Positions 1 to 12,920 of a DNA stretch of 64,000 nt are shown piece after piece. The notes beneath the pieces were generated by a model. That model saw only the letters and a list, made by a program, of their open reading frames with translations, was not told the origin of the DNA and searched no databases. Made by a program: the position numbers and the translations under genes. The number at the start of each line of letters is the position of its first letter. The first letter of the stretch is position 1. Source of the stretch: Callaeas wilsoni (Eukaryota > Chordata > Aves > Passeriformes > Callaeidae); assembly GCA_013398955.1 (NCBI GenBank), contig VWPU01005268.1, forward strand, positions 62,001 to 126,000, read 5' to 3'.

Positions 1-1639
1 AACATCTGACATACATCTATCCCTGCTTATGAAATCCTTCTATTAGATTTGCTAACTGACAGCTAGGATCTTAAACACACAATATTATTACTCGGACCAG
101 CTTTAATGGTATGTTAAAATTGAACTTAGTTGAAGTAACGCTTTATTTCCAAATAAAATAAATATACAAATTTAAGCCCTATCCTTCCTTCTCTAAAAAA
201 AGGACTTATGTTGTTTTATACTGATGCAACTCTATGGGTTTATAACTCAATCTTACATTAGTATAACTATATACATGCATGTAGTTGATCTGTTTTAATT
301 ACTTTAGTAAAAATATCAATCCTTTCAAATAGAGCAATTATATTAGTCTAAAATCTATGCACATATTGGGCCTTAGTAGATGTCTGAGACCTTCTAAGAC
401 AAAATGGTAAAGACCAGCTGTCCATTCCAATGTTCACATTCCTGAATAATCTCAAAAAAGCTGAAACTGCCCAAGATATGTCAGCTTAAAAGTAAATAAA
501 TTACATGGGCTGTGCACTAATGTGTTGAATCAGAATTTCAGGGACCAACAATAAGCATTTATATATTAGAAAAAAAATATTTGTCCAATTTATGAACAGA
601 CGAACAGGAATGAAAAATTATAAAAGAGAATTCTTTCCATTAGTTCAGCGAGACAAATTCAAAGAATAACGTAGACAATGTAAACCAACCAAGTCTATTT
701 AGCAGTTCTGCATAGAACGGACTGAAACCTCATCAGGAAGGACTGATCAATGCCTCTTCCTAACAAACAAAGTCTTAAGCTGTAGCTACACAGGTGCAAC
801 TTGGCACCATCATCATCTCTTGATGCAGTAGAAACTCTCATGTGGCCAGCAACACTTAAAAGATGGAAACAGGATAGGCAAGGTGCTTTCTGAAACACAT
901 CATTCCATAACTATCTCAACTATTTTACCCACAACTGTAACCAAAGACTGAAAGTGTCACTTAAAAGAGTCAGCAACAGAAACTATGGAGATGTACTAAA
1001 ATTTGAATGCTGTGGGAATGCCTATCTTAGCACAATGCATGGCTTTTTCCTTTTTCTTTTTTAAAGCATCCCCAAGTAATACAGATGACTTAAGAAAAAA
1101 ATACACTCTTGAAACTGTGATATCAAGAGATGAATTTTAAAAGATTATAAAGAGACTTCCCAGAAGGCAGTGTTCCAGGGCTTTAGTACTGAGTTTGATA
1201 TATCTTTTCAGGAGCTCCTGGTTCTTTCTAACTCTTAAACACTCTGTGGTTCTCTGAACAGCGAAAACAGCCTTATTCCTCCTTAGAAGCCAGCAGAAAA
1301 AAATTCTTGAGAAACAGAGGAAAACAAAAAGAAAAGAAAAAATTGTTTAACTCCGTAGATCATGTTGACCACAATAATGAATTACCTCAACAAATGCTGA
1401 CAAAAATTTAAGGAACTGACTATCTTAATCCTACTGATCATCCCAACTTTCCTGCAGAACTGTTGCATATTATTTGTGTCCTAACACAATGGAAGAAAAG
1501 TATCCTACTCCCTGCTGTAAGCACTAAAAGCTATTGAGTAAGATTTTTCTAGATAATTATCTCAGAAAGTTTTCTTGAAGGCTTACGGGGAGCTGAAGCA
1601 AATACCTGATGTGGGGCAGTAAAGACGACCATGTTTTCC
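1..1639. other. Intergenic or intronic DNA, nothing recognised
   Basis: AT-rich sequence with frequent stops in all frames. I see no exon-like segment, RNA gene or recognisable repeat. A short T-rich run lies near 1045-1065. Confidence 0.6.
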
Positions 1640-1872
1640 CGTGGAAGGATGACAGGATGGGTGCAAGTGGAAATATATGAAATTCTATTTAAACATAAAA
1701 AAACCTGGTGTTGAGGGCACTCAAGCACTGGAATTGGTATTCAGGGAGGCTGTGGAATCTCCATCCTTGGAGATATTCAAAAACTAACTCGTCATGGCAC
1801 TGAGCAATGCTCCAGGTGAAGCTGCTTTGAGCTGAAGGATTAGACTAGACCTCAGTGGTTCTGTGAAATCTT
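1640..1872 (+). mobile_element. CR1 LINE 3' fragment
   Basis: The segment reads in CR1 3'-end order: an 'aaattctatttaaacataa' block near 1680-1698, a 'caagcactgga' block near 1722, 'gaggctgtggaatctccat' near 1746, 'ccttggagatattcaaaa' near 1765, then 'ggattagactagacctcag' and a final 'ttctgtga'. This is the end of the CR1 reverse-transcriptase region plus the short 3' UTR. The copy is truncated at its 5' end, as almost all CR1 copies are, and its many mismatches suggest an old, inactive insertion. It keeps no open reading frame. Family assignment is confident. The subfamily is not determined. Confidence 0.88.
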
Positions 1873-4800
1873 TGCAGATACGAATTTAGAAGCTACACCA
1901 AAACAAATTAAAATATTTTCCTTTGTATGGCTTTATTTGACTTGGTCCTGCTCAGAAGCTTGACTCCAGGCTGTACAGGCTAACAGAGCAGATGGTAGAA
2001 GTATCAGTATGCTTGTATAATACCTTCAGTGGCAGCAAAAAGCACATCCTTCACCCTGTATTTGCTTTGTGATAGCTGCTGGAGACTGATAGAGACTCCT
2101 GCCACCATAATCTATACACTATCAGATCTCCCTATCTCTGAATGACACCTTGCTTTAGAGATCAGATCTTCATTCTGTGTCTCAACAAAGCCTAGAGACT
2201 CTTTGATCCATCTGATGTCCAAGAATATGTCAAAGAAAGAAGTAACGATTCTCTGCACGCATTCAACCAGATGCATTTTTCTAGGCTAAGAGATATTTCT
2301 GCAAATCCAGCCTGTGAATGAACAGACCTGACCCAACTGATTTACATCATTACAACTAATATGCAAGTTCTGTTACCCTAAATTCAGTTTCCAAAAAGTA
2401 TCATTTTTTACAAGCCAAGATGAAACGGTCTCAAAATTCCTAAAAGTATTTCCATTATTTCTTTTCATTTGGTACGACTAAGAGCTAGAGACACAGCAAT
2501 TGCAGCACAGAAAGAGACGAAGCAGTAATCATTCAAATGAAGTTTCAAAGCCAGAAAGACAGGCAAATACCAACCACCATGACCAGAAAACCTGAATCTG
2601 GAGAGCCACAATTGAATGTATATAGAGCTACCCATATTCTTAAGAATAAAAACCAGTCAAAAATGCCAAAGCAATGAAAACAAATTTAGCAAAGGCCACT
2701 TTCCTCTCTTAATCTTGACCTCCAGTGCTCTCATCTCCTCAGAAATACGGAGAAAAGTAATAAATGGTAAATATAAGAACACACTCAGAATCCTTTGGCC
2801 ATTCTACCAGTCAAAAAAATTTAATTATAAAAGACAGTGTTCTGAGGCATATCAATCTTTAAAAGCTTTTACTAGAGCACAGCCCTACTGAATTTTCAGC
2901 TGCTCAGGATTAAAATTAATTTACCTTCTTATGATTTCTATAAGTATCTACAAGTGAGAATTTTTTCAGATATTATTGCTAAAAGATGTGATAACGCTCT
3001 ACAACAACCGATTAGAAGAAATGCTTGGACAGCTCTGTAACTTAAAAAGAGTTTTTATCATTATTGTCCAATTCTGTTTTAGGAAGATTTTGCATTTGGA
3101 CTGTCCATCTTTTACTCTCCACTCAGAACATACAGATTTCTTACACGGCCAGTAGGTTATACTTTTAAGAATGCTACTTCTGAAGGTTTAGAAAATGATT
3201 AATAAAGGCTTCAATAAATGTTTATTAGCTGTTATAAAGGATTGGTGGAAGAAGGCAATTGATGTGTATAACCTACAGATAGATCTGTAATGTGCTTACA
3301 AAATGTGTAATACTTACTATCCATCTCAAAAATGTTCTTAGAATGCTGATAAATCAACTATAAACTTCTATGAATTGTTTCTAAAGTGTGTCATCAATAT
3401 AAGTGTAGCTGGATAAACAATGCAAGAGAAAACTTGCAAGGAGGCTATTTACTGTAGCTGTAAACACACGGAATACTTCATTGTGCAAAGACTTGAGTAA
3501 CAGTCTTCTGCTTCCACAAGGATTAATCCTTCTCATCCCTCAGCTGGTGATCCAAATGTTATCTCCTCCTCCTGCACACTACCTGCAGATACCTCAAACA
3601 TCCAGGAAAACGGAGCAAATTGTACCCATGGAGACACATGGGCCAGAAACTCCCAGAGCATCGGTAGGGAGTATGGCTTCAGATTTTCAAAACCTTGGAG
3701 AAAATTCCACCCTAAGGAACACCAGGGAGTATATATGTAGGGGGAATATGTGAATCTCCTTAAAGAACTTAACCAGAGAATGGATTAATACTATGAACAC
3801 ATGCAGGTGTTACCTATGTAAAATTTTTTTCCCTTTATCCGTGTGTAATCATAAATTATGCATTCTGCTGTTAAATCAGTAAAAATCCTTTCATATCAGT
3901 CAAATGACCTCGCATTTCATTGAAAGCAGAACCTGTCCTGAATGTCACATCACTGAGAACACAACAAAATGGAATTCTCTTGTGAGAAGCCAGTGCAGAT
4001 TTCATGGCATATTAATGAATCTTTTCTGATTGTGGTAAGGCTTTCACTTATTGACACATGCTAAATAGCACAGATAACTATCAGTGCTTACTGTCTTTTT
4101 CTTTAAAAGAAATTTCCTGGTGACAAGAAAGGCCCATCCAGGAAGTTACATACTGTCAGGAAGTTCACAGGAGGGAAATAAACATACTGTGTATTACTTC
4201 TTGAAAAAATACAAAAAAGGAGGGTAGAATTGCTAACAATGGGATTTCACCAACATTCGCACTAGAGCTTAATCTTCAGCAGTGCCATTCCTCATTCATG
4301 TTTCTGTAGAAATCAAAGCTGTGCTTTAACAGTAATATCATATATTGACTGTTTTCAGTAGAAAGTATCAAGACTTACCATGCTCCTAGTATTCTGTTTG
4401 CAGTTCTCCAAAGAGAACAAGATTGTCCATTTTTCATTGCTTATCCCCTAATTCCATTATTTTAGGCAGCCAAGTGAACTATAATGTCTGAAATTCAAGC
4501 CCGACTTCCTGTCTACCACCACTGACTGAACCAGTGTGCTTCCACAGGTTTTCCCAGAAGCACAACTACAAAAGAGTGCCATGGTCACACTCAAGAAAAT
4601 ACCGATAATGTACTGGTTTGGGAAACATTGTCAGGTGAATACATAGCTCCACGTCGGCTCTGATCGTGTCAGAGCAGCACATCAGAAACACATTACAGTT
4701 CTGATGGGAGGGTAAGCGAATACAGGAACATATTACGTTGAGTACAGAAAAAAATCGTAGGGGCATCGTAGAGAATCTGGAGAGAGTGATTATATAGGCT

Positions 4801-5011
4801 CGGGGCAATACCAGCAATTATGAAAAGGACATTGCCAGCCACAACTGAAAAGCAAAGAACAAAGCCAACAATATGGTATTAATCACATGCTCTATTCGTG
4901 TATGATGCCAAACTATTCAAAGCACAGAATGTTCTTTATTCACCTCACTTTAAATTGCTTGAATGAACCTAGCACTTATGAAAGTGAGAGATTAAAAACA
5001 TTGATATCAAC
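1873..5011. other. Intergenic or intronic DNA, nothing recognised
   Basis: About 3.1 kb of AT-rich sequence with only short chance reading frames, the longest about 90 codons at 2616-2891 and 3481-3753. These show no protein-like composition or known motif. No repeat family was recognised. Confidence 0.55.
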
Positions 5012-5130
5012 CAACCTTTGGGCCAAATCTTACTTATCTTATTGATGCAAGTAGTTCCACTGATTTTAATGGATGTAATTACTATTGACTTCAACAGAGC
5101 TACTCACAGAGTCAGGAGAGCAGGATGTGG
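5012..5130. repeat. Old amniote interspersed repeat, partly self-complementary
   Basis: The segment begins 'gggccaaatctta' and contains 'ccactgattttaatgga' and then 'actattgacttcaac'. This is the pattern of a common old amniote repeat in which a 'ccactgacttcaatgg' core is flanked by near-complementary arms. From memory of the family it derives from a short non-coding transposon remnant. I cannot say whether it is a SINE tail or a DNA element. A 84-codon reading frame across it (5018-5272) is a by-product, not a gene. Confidence 0.55.
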
Positions 5131-6469
5131 CTCATTGCGTAACCAAGCTTCCCTGACCACCATGAATGGTGCCAACTCATCATTTCTGATGCAATGTCCT
5201 CACTTTTCTGTTAATGGATCCCTTGAGCAGAAACAACCGTACACACCAAACTCTGTGATACATTTTATGTGAGCACAGCAATAACTTCGCTGAAATGAAC
5301 CATTTTACTCTCTTCTTCAGAAGCAAAAGACAGAACTCCCTGGCACCTAGAACTTTATAGCATGGTTTTAAAGTTAATTTCTCTGATTTCTTATGAATGA
5401 AACATCTGTGTGGGGCTGGAATTACACTTCTGCAAGGACTGCCTCTCTGACAATTATTGTGTATTTGAAAAGGATAGTACAAACCAAACTGATTTACAGT
5501 CAGACTCCTGGGCAGAGGGATAGATTGCTTCCAGTAGCAGGTTTCTAGCAGTGGATAGTCCTTCTGAAGAAGATTAGACTTTTCCCATTCTCCCTGCTTT
5601 CAGATTTAAATGCAGAGTCTCATTTATGACCATGCCAATCCTCTTCTGCAGTATCCCTTAGAACCATGGCAGAATGGAGGAGATTTGGGGGACCAAAAGA
5701 GAGAATGCAAAAAACAACATGACTGAGAGAAACTGAAGAGAATCAGTTTTTGACATCTTAGGAGTGATGCTAAGGATCCATCTTTTAGAGGCTCAGTCCT
5801 CGTTCTTCTGTTGTACTGCTTCAATGCAAGAGGTGGGAACTATTAAACGTGTGAGATGGCACGACAGACATGCAAAACACAGGAAGGCAGAAGCCTGGAA
5901 CTCTTTTTTCAAGGCCTTGAAGAGGCAGCAAACCAGTGTTTTATGGCAGTTAAATCCACTGGAATATACTATAAGCCAAGAATGTCTGTCTTCAACTCCA
6001 GCTCTCCACAATGCACTTCCTACAGCGTATTCTGAATGGCTATTTATGGTAGGCACCAATTCCAGTGTCTTTCTTATTTCATTATAAAATTTAAGTTATC
6101 TTCATCAATCTTAAATTCCTTTGTGGGCAGATGAGATAAGAACCAGTCTGAAGATGTTCTGCTGCACTAGTTCTTACTCATCGTGGTGAGAGGTTATTCA
6201 TTGCCCTCTGAAATTCCTCATTGGCTCCTGAATGTAGTTACAGATTCAAAGATGACACAGATCTATATATTTAAGGACACAGAGTCCAGATACTTTAGGA
6301 AAAAAAGTGATCTTTTCTTGCAGAGCAAAGCTCTGAATGTAGGACATTATGAAATTCTTCCTTTACAGAAATAATACAACTAGGCTTAGGTCCTGTTATA
6401 TGCACACTTTTAAAACGATTATTATCTCAAGCACACAGAATAATGGTTAATATTTCAGATTTTAAAATA
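5131..6469. other. Intergenic or intronic DNA, nothing recognised
   Basis: No supported feature. Reading frames of 107 codons (+, 5764-6087) and 88 codons (-, 5793-6059) overlap on opposite strands. This shows local stop depletion rather than coding, and neither resembles a known protein. Confidence 0.5.
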
Positions 6470-6671
6470 CAGTGGAGCCTCAATTATCCAAATTCAGTGA
6501 ACCCAGACAAGGTTCTGCCCCTTGTCATTTATTAATTAAATGGTAAATTGCTTCTATTACTAATTATTTCCACAGATCCATGGGCATGCAGGGCATTCTG
6601 GTTACTGGTAAACGCCATTATCAAGCCCTATTCAGTGTTCTTCCCATGTTCTTTAGATAATTGAGATTCTG
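6470..6671. mobile_element. pogo/Tigger-type non-autonomous DNA transposon (MITE-like)
   Basis: The left end is CAGTGGAGCCTCAATTATCC, directly after a TA dinucleotide. The right end read on the minus strand is CAGAATCTCAATTATCTAA. These are imperfect terminal inverted repeats of about 20 bp that share the 'CTCAATTATC' core and start with CAG, as in Tigger/pogo (Tc1-mariner superfamily) elements, which insert at TA. The right TA target copy appears mutated to AT. The interior (about 160 bp) has no transposase coding sequence, so this would be an internally deleted copy mobilised in trans. The divergence suggests great age. Assignment rests on terminal similarity only. Confidence 0.62.
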
Positions 6672-8779
6672 ATGTACTCTGAAACCCATTTAAAATATTT
6701 TTTACAATGCATTACTGGGAGGGCTTCCAGGTCTTGTAGGTCGTCCAGGGTAGAGGCATCCCCAAGATTGTGGGAGGCAGGAATCTTGGCAAGCCAAAAG
6801 ACAGGGAAGTGTGTCGGCCAATACGTAACATAAAAGCAAAACTACTTTGTGAGCTCAATCTGACAAATTTCTAATCCCAGAAGTGTATAGTTTGAAAGAG
6901 TGACTGGCTGAATAGGATGCTAGCAAGTGAGATATTACATTAAACTTGCTCTTTTTGGAGGCCGGTCTTTATTTAAGAGAAATTTAGCTTAAGAATCCTT
7001 TAGATGTGAGGGATCCTACAAAGGAGAAATGCTTCTAACTAGAGAAGGTAGAGCAGATTAAAAATACTGTCTGAGAGATATTAAGGGTAGAGGTACAGAA
7101 CTGTACACAAACAAGAAAAATGCATCCACTATGGGTGGAACCATGCGAACTCTGTATCAAAGGAATGTAAGTTGATAAAATTCAGGTAACCAAATACAGC
7201 AAAAAACTGCCTCAACAGTCAAAACAAGTCTGCTGTCACTCTGAGAAGAGTATCTTGAACAGCCAGGACAAATGTATAAGCCCCTCAATACAAAAACTAA
7301 GGACTAAGAGGACTGCAACATCTAAAAAAAACCAAAAAAACCCCAAAAAACATATAAGACAAATTCAGCAGCTGGAAGATGTTGTATATTGGAATACTAG
7401 GGTGCACTTCATAATAATCAGAGCAGAACGCACAGATGAGGGATTTTTGCTGTAAATTAAAATATATATAAATAAAAGGAATAAGTAAAAATTAAAAAGT
7501 AACAAAAATCTCCATGAGTTTTAATTCCATGCCTAAAAAGAAAGAGAATGGTGTTAGAATCTTACCATGGACCATCCTACTAAAAATGCTGATAGTGATT
7601 ATGAAAAGCAAAATGGAAGAGTTCAGAGGCAGAAAACCTATGGAAGAAGGAGCAACTTTGTTTTAGTGCTAAGATAACTAAACCTACTTTAATATGTGCA
7701 TATTAAAGAACCACTTTGTAATAATGAGCATAACGCAAGTAAATTCAGTTCTCTATAGGACTGAAAAAATAACAACAAAATCCACTACAGCAATATACAA
7801 TTTCAGGAAGAAAATCCTATTTAAAATAAGGAACAGAGAATAAAGGAAATTAAAAAGAAGCAGCTAAGGGTAAAATGTTTTAAGATGCTACTGTTAGAAG
7901 ATACGTTATCAGAGATTCACGTCTCTTAAAAGTAACAGGAAAGCCTTTCCTTAGAATAGCTGTAATAATCCTGACCCCCAGTTGTCTGCCTCAATCATTT
8001 TGAGGAACATCTCAGCAGTTTGTAGGGCAGACACAGCAAATTACAGCCTGAGGTACTAAAGAGATCCCTAAACAGTTCTGATTTACCTGAATATGCCGGG
8101 TTGTAAACTGCCTTAATTCGGTTGCCACTTTAGATGAAAATCCTTTGCAAGAGGGCAAAAATCTCCAGGAGAAATGCATAATATGGTTCCTTTAAATGCA
8201 AGAACCTAGAAAGTTGTCCTGCAGTAATTAATTTCTACTCAGAACTCACAAAACAAATGTATAGCCACATGCGGAAACAAGAAAACAATAGGATTTTTAA
8301 AGCAAGCCAAATGAAGGGATTTACTAGAAGTAAAGAGACACCATTCAAACAGAGGAAGTTATATTGAAACACAGAAAGTAGAAGAAAGTGTATATTTTGT
8401 TGAGTTTTGTTTTTTTAAAAAAAAGGTTGAATAAGGCAGGCCCATGAAAATCTTGAGGAACAACTGTTTAAAGCCATAAATAACCTTTCTGAACACCTCA
8501 CACAAAATCTGTTTCTGCCAACAGATGAGGTGCCAAAGGGGTGTTCAAAGAACAAAAATCCCACATAAATTCCTTGCAGTTGTGTTCACTACAGAGTAGT
8601 TTTAAAAGATTTGCAAGTGAAATCCCTTCTCTGGAAGGTTAAATCTGAGAAAATGTGCAATGGAAAGAATAAATGGTTCCCATCTAACAGTTATAAAAGA
8701 AACTGTTATAAAGAAACTCAGTCATGAAAGAGCTTAACTAATAACTCTTGCACAACAAAAGAACAGAAAGTGATTTAAT
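6672..8779. other. Intergenic or intronic DNA; A-rich low-complexity patch
   Basis: No gene seen. Positions 7322-7352 are an A-rich low-complexity run with CC interruptions. An imperfect direct repeat of 'aactgttataaa' type occurs near 8690-8715. The last 200-300 bases may be an eroded 5' extension of the CR1 that follows, but I could not align them with confidence. Confidence 0.45.
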
Positions 8780-9760
8780 GTCAATAGTAAAAAAGGGCTT
8801 TAGGAAGATCCACATAGATCACTTGGTCTATACTCTATGCCACAGAAACTGGTAGAAATTATAATAAATAATAACAGACACTTGAGCAGATGAAACATGA
8901 ACTTTTGCAGACAGAAATTTTGATTCGCAAATCCACAGAGTTCTCAGAAAGAGGAAATGGGCATATGCTGCTAAAAATTTAAAAAAATAAATGAAAACCT
9001 CACCAAAGTAACTTTCTGAAAGAAAGTTATCATGACATAAGAGAAAAAACCCACTAAATATCCATACAGCAAAATAGGATTTAATTTAGCCATTGCTACA
9101 CTGGAAACACAGCATGGAATCCTTATGGAAAGAACCAGCTCAAGATTCAGAACTGATGATAAAGGAGGGAAAAAATCCTTAAAAAACCCTTGGGAATTAC
9201 TAAGAAAGAGCGAGAAAATAAAACTAAAATCATAATGATATCCTCCTAATAAAATCCATCGTAGACTCACGTACTGAACACAATGTGTGGGTTTCAACTC
9301 TTAAGACAAAAGAGGACATAAACAGCCAGAAAGATGCAGAAAAGGGCACAAAGAGGTTCAAAGCACAAAACAACTTCTGTGCAAGGACAGATTAAAAAGA
9401 GTTGGATTCTTAGCACTGGAAAATAAATGATTGAGAGAAATATAAAGGAGCTTGATAAAATCATAACAAACAAGGACAAGGTGAACTGTTAATAATTGCT
9501 CTCTATTTCTCATTACATATTTCTAGAAAGCATCCAAAGGAGTTATCAAGCACCCGGTTTAAAGTAAACAGAAGGAAGTATGTTTTCACACAGTCGGTAA
9601 TTAAATTGTGGAATTCATCGGCACAGGATGCTTTCGATGCCAAAAGGAAAAAAGGTTTCAAAAAGCAACTGGACAAAATCAGAAAATACAGCTTAGGCTT
9701 TAACAGCCCTTTCTATCGGGGCTATTAAACACAATGATGCAAAAGCAGAAAACACTACTC
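8780..9760 (+). mobile_element. Eroded ancient CR1 LINE, internal to 3' part
   Basis: Blocks match the old amniote CR1 (the type common to turtles, crocodilians and birds) in the right order. They include 'gatccacatagatcacttgg' near 8808, 'ttatcatgacataagagaa' near 9026, 'gcaaggacagattaaaaaga' near 9380 (the 'ggaacggcttccgtatgag' equivalent region), 'gttttcacacagtcggtaat' near 9582 and 'tggaattcatcggcacagga' near 9609, followed by the 'ggtttcaaaaagcaactgga' block. These span much of the reverse-transcriptase C-terminal half. The reading frame is destroyed by many stops and indels, so it is a fossil. Exact limits are uncertain by about 100 bases on each side. Confidence 0.72.
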
Positions 9761-12419
9761 GACACTAAGAAATGCACATTTCTGAAGAGCAGAATGAACC
9801 AATCTGATGTGTATCAGACAGCAGCTAAGCTTCAACATGGCTAACACATAGATCACAGAGATTCCAGCTTGAAAATGAATTTATGGAGCACATGGATTAT
9901 GGCTGCAACTGATGATTTACTATTGCACTGTCAACCTTCTGGATGTTGATTAATATCCTTTCCCAGGTACAACCATAGTTAAAGTGTATGTTAAGGACAA
10001 AATGTTAAGAGCAAAACAGAGAAATGTTTGGAGAACAAGATATTCTTACGAGAGACTCGTGATACAGAGATACAACATATTTTCCTAACTGGATGAGATT
10101 CCAATAGGTGATATTAGTTTCTGAGATGAAAACCACCAACCTTATGGAATTACTAGTGATAATACCTGCTCTGGTTCTAATGGCTGTTCAGCATTCACAC
10201 TGTGGAGTGATTTCTGTGGGAGCTGCACTTAGTCTATTGTGCATGTTATGCTCAAAAACGCCTTTTGAAACCAAGCAAAAACATTCAGGTCACAGAGCAA
10301 AGCACGCAGAAGTATGAAAATATCAAAATGAAGTCTGTCACAACAGCTGTAGTGTTACAATACAATCTTCCATGTTATGATTGTATATTTTGTGTTCTGT
10401 ATAATGGATAGCATCCAGGGAATGAGACTAATTCAAATACTCTTTTTTTTATCCTCTCTGTTCAGTGTGTGGCCCCAAGCCTTGTTTACTGAGTGGCATC
10501 CAAGTCTTGCATGAAATAAGATGGGGTTTTGTTTCTGGATTTTCTGTGGTACTCATCAATATAGCATCTGAATATCTCAACAATCTTGGTGAATTAATCC
10601 TCACAATGTACCCTCAGATGTCTGGAATGATTTTAATTCCTCATTGATGAAAACTATGAGAGAAATGATGTGACTTTTTTTGTGGTCACACAGGGAGCCT
10701 GTATCAAAGACAAGAAGACAGAAATTTAGATCTGTTCATTCTAAGGGGTGCTGAGCATCTCCTGAACTCATCTTCCAGAAGGAGCACTCCGAGAATTCAT
10801 GCTCTTCCATCTGAACTGCAGCTCATCTGTAGCATAAACCTCTCCAGTGGGGGCGGGATACCATGGACAGGGACCTCCTTCCTACCACACCATCTCTCTA
10901 ACCCTGTGAATCAGGAAAAGTGTCTCAAAGGATACATTGCTGCAAGATTTGCAAAGCCCTTGGAGACATTCAGATCATTGGCACAATGAAAAGCAAAGTT
11001 ATGACATTCTGTTGTTACAATCTTATGCAGAAATTTCTCCTTCTGATTTGTATTCTCTAGGATTCTTGCCAGCATGAGGTGTTTTAAATTATATTTTTTT
11101 AAAAAGTTTCAAGCAGGGGCAGTGGTATGGACATAAGAAATCAACCACTGACACATGGACTGTTTCTGTAATGTTAAAGATTGCAATTTATAGTTGTGCT
11201 GTAGTTTGAAACTAGGAATGACAACTTTATGAAACACTCTTTATATACTGCACTTGTGTTCTAAGTGCATGAAAACACATTAAAAAATAGCCTTATGTTC
11301 TGCTACCTTAAGGGTCTGTCTCACACCTACCACATCCAAGAAACTGAGAATAAAGCTCAGTGTCTGTTCCTCTATTGTGTTTCCTATTGTGCCTACATAT
11401 TGCAGCATTTGTGGTCTGTAAGATCATACACTGTAGGAACAACTTTCAGTTCTCTGTGACAATAGGGTGAGCTGAGGACAGACTGGCAATGTTTGGAGAT
11501 GAATTTCCTGCCCTTTGTGGGTTTCAGTTAGACTCTTAGCATTATTTGAACTTTTGTGGTTTAATTTTCTTTGTTGTTGTTTTAATTCTAATGGCAGAAA
11601 ACAGGAGACAAAACAACATCCCTCTGGAGGCAGTCAATCTCAGGATCTGAGGAGTAAATGGCCATGTTTTCTCCTTCTGGCATTTTAAGATACATCAGCA
11701 AACAGAGAAAGGGCATAGTAGATCTGTAGAATGGCAAAGGGACATACAGCTTCTTATTTTCTAGTAAAGATACCAAAAGCCTTAGGATCTGTTGATGTTT
11801 AACAGTCTTGGGAAGTAATTTCTTCCCATTAGCATACAATCACAACCACAGGCTCAGGAACTGCCCACTACCATGGAGCAGAAGGAAGGTTGTTGCAGGA
11901 AAGCTGCCCTTTTCTCTTTACACATTTGAAAAAGAATCATAAAATAACTCCATTGTAAAAAAAATATAAGCCACTAAAACAAACAACAAATGACTTTTCT
12001 GAGAAGAAAAACTGCCAGTTATGGGATAACAGTCACTAACTAGTGCCAGGAGTTTTCTCAGATTCCAGGGAACATCAGCATGAGAGAGTTCTATTTAGGT
12101 CCATCTTGACTAACATATGTAGAAAGGAACATTTCTGATTCTTCATTTCCTCGTTCTCTTGGGTGTCACAGCTTCCTAGCCTTTGCTTCTGTTTATAGTC
12201 ATCTCTCAACATGTATTTCAGGAAAAGAAAAATCTAAATAAAGATCATAGCCTGTTCTATTATGTACCCTTCCTCTCCTTCTTCTCCTCCTTTCTTGCAT
12301 TTGTGCAGTGTTGTGGCACCTATTAACTACCCATGTTTTCAGAATGACATTATACAAGGTGCAGGATGTACCACTGTGCCCTAAAAATATCAACAACTGC
12401 ATTAGTCTCACAATAATTA
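9761..12419. other. Intergenic or intronic DNA, nothing recognised
   Basis: About 2.7 kb with only short chance reading frames. No repeat family, CpG cluster or convincing exon was seen. A pyrimidine-rich patch occurs near 12270-12298. Confidence 0.55.
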
Positions 12420-12920
12420 ATGGCAGGCATTATGCAAATGACAACTTTTTCACTGCAAAATAATGACATTTCTTCATTTTGAGCAGAGTTATGCAAAACA
12501 ATGAATTGGGGATGATAAATCACACAGGAGAATTAAGAAAGCCATAACGTTCCTGCCCAGGCAGGCAGAAAGACAGACAGACCAACAATTTAGAACACAT
12601 TGTTTGTTCTCAAACCGCTATTAAGAAATAAATAAAAGCATAGCCAGTCGGTCATTAGAACGTATGTATAATTTAGTTTCCCCCCCTTTAGGCAACTGTG
12701 CATAAGGGAACGTTAAATTCTAGCAATCGAATTATTACAAGTCAAAAGCAAATTTTTTTTTATTAACCTTAATAAGTCATTCACTCAGAGACTACAGTCA
12801 TCAGGCAAATAAAATATATCACATGTCATTCTCCTACACATTAGCTAATTTCTTATGCAAACATCACAATGTATAGCAATTACCACTGCTCAAAAAAGCC
12901 CCAAAGTCAGTTTCAATTTA
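12420..12920. promoter_or_regulatory. Candidate non-coding regulatory element with three TTATGCAAA sites
   Basis: The nine-base word TTATGCAAA occurs exactly at 12430-12438, 12489-12497 and 12853-12861; the first extends to the POU/octamer consensus ATGCAAAT. The word also fits C/EBP half-site chemistry. The surrounding sequence is unique-looking, rich in TAAT and ATTA cores, and lacks any repeat signature I know. Stops occur in all frames. Homotypic clusters of this kind are common in vertebrate developmental enhancers. Regulatory function and conservation are inferred, and the limits are approximate. Confidence 0.35.
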
